Source: Parcubacteria group bacterium (GTDB lineage Bacteria > Patescibacteriota > Minisyncoccia > UBA6257 > JACRHW01). From it: a stretch of 13,171 nt of DNA. The DNA is taken from NCBI GenBank assembly GCA_016211955.1, contig JACRHX010000032.1:1-13171 (forward strand), written 5' to 3'. A program made the position numbers and the translations under genes. The notes below the pieces were generated by a model, which was not told where the DNA came from, searched no databases, and saw nothing but the letters and a program-made list of their open reading frames with translations. Shown one piece after another: positions 7,990 to 13,081 of the stretch (position 1 is the first letter of the stretch; every line of letters starts with the position of its first letter).

Positions 7990-8544
7990 CTAAAACTTCA
8001 CTGCTACAGGCTCTTTTGCAACTTCGTCGTTAAGTTCAAAGAACTCACGCTTTGTGAAACCAAGAGATCCTGCAATAAGATTTGAGGGAAATGTTTCTAT
8101 CTGAATATTAAAGTCACGCACATTGCCATTATAGAATCTGCGCGCCGCCTGAATCTTATTTTCTGTATCAGAAAGCTCGTCTTGTAACTTCGCAAAACTC
8201 TCAACGGCACGAAGTTCCGGATACGCCTCAGCAATCGCAAAAATACTCTTCAACGCGCTCGTCACCATGTTATCTGCAACCTCCTTATCGTGCACCGACT
8301 GCGCACCAAGAGCCTGTGCCCGGGCATTTGTCACACTCTCAAACGCCTCACGCTCATGAGTGGCATACCCCTTTACTGTTTCTACAAGATTAGGGATAAG
8401 GTCGTAGCGACGTTTTAACTGTACATCAATATCTGCCCATGCTTCATCGGTCTGATTTTTTCTCCCAATCAAACCGTTATACATAAGGATGACCCAAAAG
8501 GCAACCAAACCAAGTACTATTCCGATAATATACAATGGATTCAT
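7990..8544 (-). CDS. lemA: LemA family membrane-anchored protein
   Basis: LemA proteins have one N-terminal membrane helix and a coiled helical bundle outside the membrane; their biochemical role is not settled. Here residues 4-24 (LYIIGIVLGLVAFWVILMYN) are the anchor. They are followed by the family hallmark of Trp, Asp and Leu-Lys-Arg-Arg around WADIDVQLKRRYDLIPNLV, then long helices through KLQDELSDTENKIQAARRFYN, and the terminal DFNIQIETFPSNLIA and GFTKREFFEL segments. The length (184 aa) is typical. It is the first gene of a two-gene unit with htpX, an arrangement common in bacteria, which suggests a shared envelope-quality role. ATG 8542-8544 lacks an SD and follows an AT-rich leader. 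Confidence 0.95.
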   Translation of the reverse strand: MNPLYIIGIVLGLVAFWVILMYNGLIGRKNQTDEAWADIDVQLKRRYDLIPNLVETVKGYATHEREAFESVTNARAQALGAQSVHDKEVADNMVTSALKSIFAIAEAYPELRAVESFAKLQDELSDTENKIQAARRFYNGNVRDFNIQIETFPSNLIAGSLGFTKREFFELNDEVAKEPVAVKF

Positions 8545-8573
8545 GATTATTATTTTAAATTATTAATATCAAA

Positions 8574-8600
8574 AGAATACCACAAAACAACTCCTTTCAA
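8574..8600 (-). promoter_or_regulatory. Weak candidate promoter of lemA-htpX
   Basis: On the minus strand TTGAAA (8600-8595) and TATTCT (8579-8574) are separated by 15 nt, shorter than ideal. It lies 30 nt before the lemA start. No better candidate is seen in 8545-8627. Confidence 0.3.
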
Positions 8601-8627
8601 AAGAGCTCTTAATACAACATTGGTGAA

Positions 8628-8705
8628 TTACCGATTACGCAAACCGACAGACTTTCCTGCCTTCTTTGCATGCTTTTTCTTCGCAATCTTTTTCTTTTTA
8701 TACAC
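8628..8705 (-). CDS. Possible 25-aa lysine-rich basic protein
   Basis: A very short frame from GTG 8703-8705 to TAA 8628-8630 encodes a peptide that is nearly half Lys/Arg and ends AKKAGKSVGLRNR. A TTG upstream would lengthen it by seven residues into the tRNA trailer. The KKIAKKKHAKK stretch looks like the core of tiny ribosome-associated AURKAIP1/COX24 (bS22-like) proteins, but the match is short and made by eye. There is no SD. It lies just downstream of tRNA-Glu and may be co-transcribed with it. It could equally be a chance A-rich reading. Confidence 0.25.
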   Translation of the reverse strand: MYKKKKIAKKKHAKKAGKSVGLRNR

Positions 8706-8721
8706 ATAGTTTTTTACTACA

Positions 8722-8822
8722 CACAATCCCAGTGGTGGTCCCAACGGGAATCGAACCCGTATTTACGCCTTGAAAGAGCGCTGTCCTAACCATTAGACGA
8801 TGGGACCACCACTAGGATTGTG
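8722..8822. repeat. 22-nt inverted arms around tRNA-Glu
   Basis: Positions 8722-8743 and 8801-8822 are inverted copies matching at 21 of 22 positions; the exception can form a G-U pair in RNA. The inner 7 bp are the acceptor stem. The outer 15 bp pair the 5' leader with the discriminator base, the encoded CCA and the 3' trailer. Confidence 0.8.
8733..8807 (-). tRNA. tRNA-Glu (anticodon TTC)
   Basis: A complete cloverleaf is read on the minus strand: acceptor GGTCCCA/TGGGACC, D-stem GTCT/GGAC with an AATGGTTA loop, anticodon arm GCGCT-CTTTCAA-GGCGT (anticodon TTC), a four-base variable region, and T-arm ACGGG-TTCGATT-CCCGT. A is the discriminator base and CCA is encoded. The leader and trailer are complementary (see the inverted repeat 8722-8822). 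It is 16 nt downstream of the GIY-YIG gene. Confidence 0.95.
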
Positions 8823-8823
8823 C

Positions 8824-9066
8824 TCAATATAAAGTTTTAAACAGTTCATTTCTTTTCCAGCTATTGTTTTTTAATTCCAGCCCCCTCTTTCTCGCATTTA
8901 TTTTATCCTCATAAGTCTCATGATAAAGAAAAGTCCATGGTGTGTATGCTTTTGTTGAACGCACCCCTCCATTATTATGTTTTTTGATCCTTTTCTCTAG
9001 ATGTTCAGTAATACCAATGTATCTCCTTTTTACAACCCCACTTTCTAAAACGTATAGATAATACAT
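8824..9066 (-). CDS. Small GIY-YIG nuclease-domain protein
   Basis: An 80-aa protein that is almost entirely one GIY-YIG nuclease domain, the catalytic module of some homing endonucleases, UvrC and many small bacterial proteins of unclear role (UPF0213/YhbQ-like). Visible landmarks are YYLYVLES at residues 2-9 (the GIY strand), RRYIGIT at 14-20 (the YIG strand), LEKRIKKHN with the conserved Arg, and RKRGLELKNNSWKRN carrying the conserved Glu and a late Asn. No separate DNA-binding domain is present. ATG 9064-9066 has no good SD. The gene lies between an intact tRNA-Glu and a broken copy of the tRNA-Glu 5' half, all on one strand, so it may be the cargo or the motor of a small tRNA-targeted element. 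The domain call is firm; the mobility role is inference. Confidence 0.88.
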   Translation of the reverse strand: MYYLYVLESGVVKRRYIGITEHLEKRIKKHNNGGVRSTKAYTPWTFLYHETYEDKINARKRGLELKNNSWKRNELFKTLY

Positions 9067-9081
9067 ACAATTTACACCTTG

Positions 9082-9111
9082 TCCACCAAGGGTGGATCCG
9101 CCTCTGGCGGA
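9082..9111. repeat. Two tandem 15-nt hairpins
   Basis: TCCACC-AAG-GGTGGA (9082-9096) is followed without a gap by TCCGCC-TCT-GGCGGA (9097-9111). Both follow the form TCCRCC-NNN-GGYGGA. They occupy the place where the anticodon and T arms of the broken tRNA-Glu copy would have been. Confidence 0.75.
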
Positions 9112-9190
9112 AAAGAGCGCTGCCTGCCCCGTAGAATCCTAAGCCTGCAAAAGGATTTGTACGGGGTCCTAACCATTAGACGATGGGACC
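9112..9190 (-). pseudogene. Broken second copy of tRNA-Glu (5' part, split by an insert)
   Basis: The 25 nt at 9166-9190 are identical to tRNA-Glu positions 1-25 (8783-8807). The next 11 nt of the tRNA (8773-8783) reappear at 9112-9122, but 43 nt (9123-9165) are inserted between the two pieces. The anticodon and T arms are absent and replaced by hairpin repeats, so no functional tRNA can form. Confidence 0.75.
9127..9166. repeat. Palindromic insert within the tRNA-Glu fragment
   Basis: CCCCGTA (9127-9133) pairs with TACGGGG (9160-9166), and AATCCT (9135-9140) pairs with AGGATT (9152-9157), leaving an 11-nt loop. This forms a two-part stem-loop that makes up most of the insertion. Confidence 0.7.
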
Positions 9191-9211
9191 TATTATGCTG
9201 TTGGTCTTTAA

Positions 9212-9240
9212 AAAATACAACAAATCCAATAAAATCGCAA
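9212..9240 (-). promoter_or_regulatory. Candidate promoter of the tRNA-Glu/GIY-YIG region
   Basis: On the minus strand TTGCGA (9240-9235) and TATTTT (9217-9212) have a 17-nt spacer, placing the start about 15 nt before the broken tRNA copy. It could be the original tRNA-Glu promoter, now reading through the fragment, the GIY-YIG gene and the intact tRNA. Confidence 0.4.
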
Positions 9241-9243
9241 GAT

Positions 9244-9266
9244 AAAAAAACTACCTAGTAAGGTAG
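9244..9266 (-). terminator. Intrinsic terminator of the secreted-protein gene
   Basis: On the minus strand CTACCT-TACT-AGGTAG (9266-9251) is followed directly by seven T residues (9250-9244). It lies 16 nt after the stop codon at 9283. Confidence 0.85.
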
Positions 9267-9282
9267 CTCTTTGTTAATATAA

Positions 9283-10722
9283 TTAAAATTTCAATGATGC
9301 ATTTATTTGCGTTACTGATCCCGGTGAGCCGACCGTACGTTCGAGCATCTGAAGAGGGCGTTGCCAATGCATAAGCTCGATCGAAAGGTCTTTGTTATGA
9401 TACCCTACTTCGATTTTAGGATACGTACTCCCGTGGAGAGAGACATCGAGATTCCAATGTTCATCAAAACGATGACGAACGCCGAGCGACCCATTCTGAA
9501 ATTTTCCTATTCCCCGTAGTTGTCCAACCTGATAATCGGCAAAGAGCGTCGTATTACGAAAAACATCATACTCAAGATCAAGCGTCATCGCTTGAAGCTC
9601 GGAAGAAATGTTAAACGTGTATGGCTTAACTACCTTATTCAACTCATTTTCAAGGCGTGAAAGTTGGTTCCTTGCCTCACGTTGTGCATGTGCAATCGTC
9701 GTAAACCCCTGTTCACGTTCACGACCCACCCAATCGTTAAACTGAGTATGATAACGATCCCGTAGAGCAAGGTCGCTTACATTGCGATCAATCTGCCTTC
9801 CAAATTCACCTTGAAGAGAGGTAAACCACACATCTACGTTCTTTGGATCACCAAGAAGATCAACTTCGGTTTCCGCAAATGAGAGGGCGTTGCGAATAAA
9901 TCCATACAGCTTTGTATCAGTAATGGCACGGGAACTGAGAAAGAGATTACCACGCTGCACCTGTCTCCCCCACCTCAATCCCACACGAAGCCCATGACAT
10001 GAATCATAAAGGAGTCCCACATCCTGCCCACTTGTCTCCGTAGATCCAGCTAACAATCCTCCTCGCCCACTTCCCACGCTCAGATAGTTAGGAGAGTCGG
10101 CAAGGATACCAATCCCAAGATACCAGTGAGGAGAAAATCCGTGTGCATAGTGGAATCGAGACGAAGACGTCTCTAAACCAAGCGCAATCGTACCATACAG
10201 CCATGAGGGAGTAGACCAAGAAAAACCACTTCCACGTATGCCCTGTTGGCGTACGCTGAAATAATCATTATCAATCTGAACAGCAAGGACACGACTATGA
10301 GAAGAAAGGGCTCCTCCGTGTGCGAAACCAACGGTATACCCTGTGCTATGGTCCAGATATCGCACGTAAGGCACCACAGATTCCTCCACACCAAGATATT
10401 CGGCAAGTACACGAGGGGGAACACGAACCACCTCATGAGATTTCCGCGTAAACATCCGTGGAAGAAATGCAGGATTGTCCTCTGAATCAACGATCAATAG
10501 ATTGAGGTCCCATGGATACAAAAGCTCTTTAGGAAGCTTTACCTTCACTTTAAAATCCTTGAGATCAAACAGGGGGTAAGAAAGCACCTTCTGCGCATGT
10601 GACTCTACATATGTCCTCCACGTATCAATCTGATCCGCTCTGCATACACTCTCTATCCCACATACAAAAAGTACCACGAGCAAAAAAGAAACCATTCGAA
10701 AACGAATTATCTGCATCTGCAT
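9283..10722 (-). CDS. Secreted protein of unknown function with beta-barrel-like C-terminal region
   Basis: A 479-aa exported protein that I do not recognise. The N-terminus is a standard signal peptide: basic MQMQIIRFR, hydrophobic MVSFLLVVLFVCGI, and a probable cleavage site after CRA near residue 29; no proper lipobox is present. Residues 30-110 are mixed. From about 120 onward there are repeated amphipathic strands with small or aromatic residues (for example WLYGTIALGLE, WYLGIGILAD, LRVGLRWGRQV, GNLFLSSRAI), as in beta-barrels. A charged helical stretch (REREQGF to ENELNKVV, around 335-370) interrupts them. The final strand ends INASLKF, with F, L, A and I at alternating positions, like an outer-membrane C-terminal signal. 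ATG 10720-10722 is preceded by GGAAGG at SD distance; ATG 10714 is also possible. A single transcription unit with its own terminator. Codon use looks like the neighbours. Confidence 0.75.
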   Translation of the reverse strand: MQMQIIRFRMVSFLLVVLFVCGIESVCRADQIDTWRTYVESHAQKVLSYPLFDLKDFKVKVKLPKELLYPWDLNLLIVDSEDNPAFLPRMFTRKSHEVVRVPPRVLAEYLGVEESVVPYVRYLDHSTGYTVGFAHGGALSSHSRVLAVQIDNDYFSVRQQGIRGSGFSWSTPSWLYGTIALGLETSSSRFHYAHGFSPHWYLGIGILADSPNYLSVGSGRGGLLAGSTETSGQDVGLLYDSCHGLRVGLRWGRQVQRGNLFLSSRAITDTKLYGFIRNALSFAETEVDLLGDPKNVDVWFTSLQGEFGRQIDRNVSDLALRDRYHTQFNDWVGREREQGFTTIAHAQREARNQLSRLENELNKVVKPYTFNISSELQAMTLDLEYDVFRNTTLFADYQVGQLRGIGKFQNGSLGVRHRFDEHWNLDVSLHGSTYPKIEVGYHNKDLSIELMHWQRPLQMLERTVGSPGSVTQINASLKF

Positions 10723-10763
10723 CCCATCCCTTCCTTTTCAAAATCAGCCACACGGAGCCGATT

Positions 10764-10790
10764 ACTATACTAGTTATATCATAACATCAA
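10764..10790 (-). promoter_or_regulatory. Weak candidate promoter of the secreted-protein gene
   Basis: On the minus strand TTGATG (10790-10785) and TATAGT (10769-10764) have a 15-nt spacer, about 40 nt upstream of the start codon. The short spacer limits confidence. Confidence 0.35.
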
Positions 10791-10808
10791 GTTTTTAACA
10801 ACCCCAAT

Positions 10809-10838
10809 TTGATTCTTTGCACAAATTTATGGTACAAA
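10809..10838 (+). promoter_or_regulatory. Candidate promoter of tRNA-Ser
   Basis: TTGATT (10809-10814) and TACAAA (10833-10838) are separated by 18 nt, with the expected start about 9 nt before the mature tRNA 5' end. Confidence 0.5.
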
Positions 10839-10853
10839 AGAAACAACCAAAAA

Positions 10854-10941
10854 GGAGGGTTGGCCGAGCGGTTTATGGCGCTAGTCTTGAAAACTAGTTG
10901 GGGGAAACCCCTCACAGGTTCAAATCCTGTACCCTCCGCCA
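10854..10941 (+). tRNA. tRNA-Ser (anticodon TGA)
   Basis: Acceptor GGAGGGT/ACCCTCC, anticodon arm CTAGT-CTTGAAA-ACTAG (anticodon TGA), and a long class II variable arm, TGGGGGAAACCCCT, as expected for serine. The T-arm is CAGGTTCAAATCCTG; the discriminator G and CCA are encoded. Confidence 0.96.
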
Positions 10942-10944
10942 AAA

Positions 10945-10984
10945 TTGAAAAATAAAAAACCAGAACCTTATTGTGGGGAACTGG
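10945..10984 (-). terminator. Probable terminator of the two-gene unknown unit
   Basis: On the minus strand CCAG-TT-CC pairs with GG-TT-CTGG (10984-10960) with a TT/TT internal mismatch, followed by TTTTTTATTTTT. It lies about 22 nt after the stop codon at 11007. Confidence 0.5.
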
Positions 10985-11006
10985 TGTGTGGTGCGATATG
11001 TGTCGC

Positions 11007-11354
11007 TTAGAGCATCGCAACCTCCTTGTCGGCCTTGTAGAGCTTCTTCTGCTCTTTCGAGTTTGACGACCAGCCCCTGATGACGTCCTCAATCATGTCG
11101 AGAGCGGTACGGAAATCGGTGCTGATCGACTGGATACCCGCATTCAAACACAATAGGTCTTCATCTTCTGCGACGAAGGATACGCTGTCTTCCTCGTAAG
11201 GGAGGGTCGTAACGAGTTCGCCGTTGCAGTAGACGCCTGTCTCGCCTTCTTTTCGCCGTGCGAATGTGAACATGATGCGACCTGCGATAACATAGGTGCG
11301 AAGCTCGGTTTCTCCAAATTTGCCACTCATGCCACGCTCGGGGCACTTTGTCAC
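11007..11354 (-). CDS. Hypothetical protein, second gene of an accessory unit
   Basis: A 115-aa soluble, acidic protein with no recognised domain. It has an alternating-strand first half (LRTYVIAGRIMFTFARR, GVYCNGELVTTLPY, SVSFVAEDEDLLCL) and a helical second half (ISTDFRTALDMIEDVIRGW) with a lysine-rich tail. The start is taken at GTG 11352-11354, whose TG is shared with the TGA stop of the upstream gene, a four-base overlap typical of translational coupling. ATG 11328-11330, eight codons in, is an alternative. Base composition (about half GC on hand-counted lines) is higher than in most neighbouring genes, suggesting a different origin. Ends before a probable terminator. Confidence 0.6.
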   Translation of the reverse strand: MTKCPERGMSGKFGETELRTYVIAGRIMFTFARRKEGETGVYCNGELVTTLPYEEDSVSFVAEDEDLLCLNAGIQSISTDFRTALDMIEDVIRGWSSNSKEQKKLYKADKEVAML

Positions 11355-11864
11355 AAAACCCCATAAAGCCCTTGGCGATAGACACGCCGTAGGAACTTGT
11401 CGAAGGTTTGCTGGAGCACGTACATTTGGGCTTTGCAGTAGGTATCAATCTGGGTCGCAACCAAGTCCTGCCCCGTCACCTCTCTCAACAGAAAGCCGAG
11501 AGTGGTCTGAATCGCAGAACTCTGCTCAAGGATGTTACTCGCACCAAGATCAGTGATATTCGGGACATTCTGACACGCCTCATCTTCATAGGCCTTGCGA
11601 AAAGGAACGATTACTTCATCTGTGCTCGTCCGCAGTTGTTCGAAAGCGTCCACCATCAGCTCTGGCAGGTAGTGCTCGATATCCCAATGGTCATACTTCT
11701 CGTCGTGCGGAATGTGCAGATTTGTCAGGTAATGGATGAGGAAGGTAGCAAACGCCTTCTGCCCCCCACCTGACGCTATATTTGCGGCTGCCGTAGTTGG
11801 CGACAGCGATATCCCAAGTGTCAATGAACCTTTTTAGTCCCTCAATCAAATCTTTCTTGTGCAT
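11351..11864 (-). CDS. Hypothetical protein, first gene of the accessory unit, frameshifted at G6
   Basis: Function not recognised. The N-terminal part starts at ATG 11862-11864 (MHKKDLIEGLKRFIDTW), preceded by AAGGAG at SD distance; ATG 11883-11885 also exists but has no usable spacing to its SD. This frame runs through NYGSRKYSVRWG and then ends soon. The rest of the protein (QKAFATFLIHYLTNLHI onward, to GLYGVL) is in another frame, open to 11351. The two join at a G6 run (C6 on the plus strand, 11762-11767). Removing one G gives a continuous, soluble, mostly helical protein of about 170 aa. Both halves look like real coding sequence, so this is either a recent mutation, a slippage site or an assembly error. 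It overlaps the downstream hypothetical by four bases. Confidence 0.6.
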
Positions 11865-11894
11865 TCTTTCTTGCTCTCCTTTCATACCTCCACT

Positions 11895-11922
11895 AGTTTA
11901 TCATAAAATGTAGATATGTCAA
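11895..11922 (-). promoter_or_regulatory. Promoter of the accessory unit
   Basis: On the minus strand a perfect TTGACA (11922-11917) and TAAACT (11900-11895) are separated by 16 nt, with the start about 30 nt before ATG 11864. The -35 is the best match to consensus in the window. Confidence 0.6.
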
Positions 11923-11991
11923 TGTCGGCAGGCGCTGTTCGGAAACATGATAGTCCCTTTTCTATATCCAATTTATATATTAACAAGCTAC

Positions 11992-12972
11992 ATGCAACAA
12001 GGATTTTGGGAAAAATTAAAAAAGCCGATTATGGTGCTCGCGCCAATGGCGAACGTTACCGACGCAGCGTTTCGGCAGATGTTCGTAGGGTGTGGAAGAC
12101 CCGATGTTTTCTGGACAGAGTTCGTTTCTGTCGAGGGTCTTCTCTCGAGAGGCAAGGAAAAGCTCCTTGTCGATTTTTGGTACACCGAAGAGGAACACCC
12201 CATTGTAGCTCAAATTTTTGGGGCAAAGCCTGAACAATTCGAAAAAGTAGCAGCAATGATACAAAAACTTGGTTTTGACGGTATCGACATCAATATGGGC
12301 TGCCCTGACCGCGGTGTCGAAAAACAAGGCGCAGGAGCAGCTCTCATTAAAAACCCAGGACTTGCAAAAGAAATTATTCAGGCAACCAGACGTGGCGCCC
12401 CAAACCTTCCCGTCTCCATAAAGACACGCATCGGATATTCTAAAAACCAGATTAATGAGTGGATCCCCACCCTCCTCGAAGAAGGTCTCGCCGCCCCAAC
12501 CCTTCACCTCCGTACGCGAAATGAAATGTCAGACGTAGCTGCACATTGGGAACTTGCTCACGAAATTGTGGCACTAAGAGACCGTCATGCACCAAAAACA
12601 CTTCTCCTCGGTAATGGAGATTTATATACTTTAGACGAAGCACACAAAAAAATAAAAAAGTCTGAAATGGATGGCGCCATGATAGGGCGTGGTATTTTTG
12701 GAAACCCGTGGTTCTTCTCCGGATATATTCCGACAACAAAAGAGCGCCTCGTACGCATGGTGAAACACACCGAACTTTTTGAAAAGCTATTTAAAAGCGA
12801 TCATAATAAAATAAATGGCGGCATAAAAAACTTCGACATCATGAAAAAACATTTTAAAGCATACGTAACAGGTTTCGATGACGCAAAAGAACTCCGTATT
12901 CTCCTCATGGAAACAAAAAATGCCGCCGAGGTTCGAACACTCACAGAAGAGTTCTTAAAACACATCCGATAA
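11992..12972 (+). CDS. dus: tRNA-dihydrouridine synthase
   Basis: FMN-dependent reductase that converts uridines in the tRNA D-loop to dihydrouridine using NAD(P)H. The TIM-barrel flavin fold is recognisable: VLAPMANVTD at residues 15-24, the FMN-binding QIFGAKPEQF strand, DINMGCP at 99-105 with the catalytic Cys104, GAGAALIKNP, VSIKTRIG (Lys144 contacts FMN), LHLRTR (His172), LLGNGDL, and GAMIGRGIFGNPWFF near the C-terminal phosphate-binding loop. Length is 326 aa, normal for the family. ATG 11992 was chosen over ATG 11947 because the family begins close to the LAPM motif and the extra 15 residues form an isolated hydrophobic string. No SD. Divergent from the accessory unit. Which Dus subfamily (A, B or C) cannot be settled here. 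Confidence 0.94.
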   Translation: MQQGFWEKLKKPIMVLAPMANVTDAAFRQMFVGCGRPDVFWTEFVSVEGLLSRGKEKLLVDFWYTEEEHPIVAQIFGAKPEQFEKVAAMIQKLGFDGIDINMGCPDRGVEKQGAGAALIKNPGLAKEIIQATRRGAPNLPVSIKTRIGYSKNQINEWIPTLLEEGLAAPTLHLRTRNEMSDVAAHWELAHEIVALRDRHAPKTLLLGNGDLYTLDEAHKKIKKSEMDGAMIGRGIFGNPWFFSGYIPTTKERLVRMVKHTELFEKLFKSDHNKINGGIKNFDIMKKHFKAYVTGFDDAKELRILLMETKNAAEVRTLTEEFLKHIR

Positions 12973-12983
12973 CAGCATTCTGA

Positions 12984-13019
12984 ATATCAAATTCCCGACG
13001 ATCGTCACGAATTTGATAT
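12984..13019. repeat. 36-bp near-perfect palindrome
   Basis: ATATCAAATTC (12984-12994) and GAATTTGATAT (13009-13019) are perfect inverted arms, and GACGATCGTC (12997-13006) is a second palindrome on the same centre; only two base pairs are mismatched. There is no T-tract after it, so it is not a standard terminator. It ends at the -35 box of the next gene, as an operator might. Confidence 0.7.
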
Positions 13020-13020
13020 G

Positions 13021-13049
13021 TTGATAAAAAATATCCACTGTGATAAAAA
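13021..13049 (+). promoter_or_regulatory. Promoter of the gene at the right edge
   Basis: TTGATA (13021-13026) and TAAAAA (13044-13049) have a 17-nt spacer, with an extended -10 TG at 13041-13042. The start would be about 25 nt before ATG 13082. Confidence 0.55.
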
Positions 13050-13081
13050 CAGGGCAGTTCATTACCATAGGGAGGAATACA

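Noticed and set aside
10787..11092. Minus-strand frame encoding a peptide with GTGFEPVRG-like text
   Set aside because: It runs antisense through the tRNA-Ser gene; this peptide is a well-known false translation of tRNA-Ser antisense sequence.
11161..11556. Overlapping frames on both strands in the accessory region (11161-11460 minus, 11296-11556 plus)
   Set aside because: Low-complexity Arg/Ser-rich translations that compete with the better-supported pair at 11007-11864.
12016..12507. 163-aa minus-strand frame within dus
   Set aside because: Antisense shadow of a conserved enzyme; Cys- and Phe-rich translation with no start signal.
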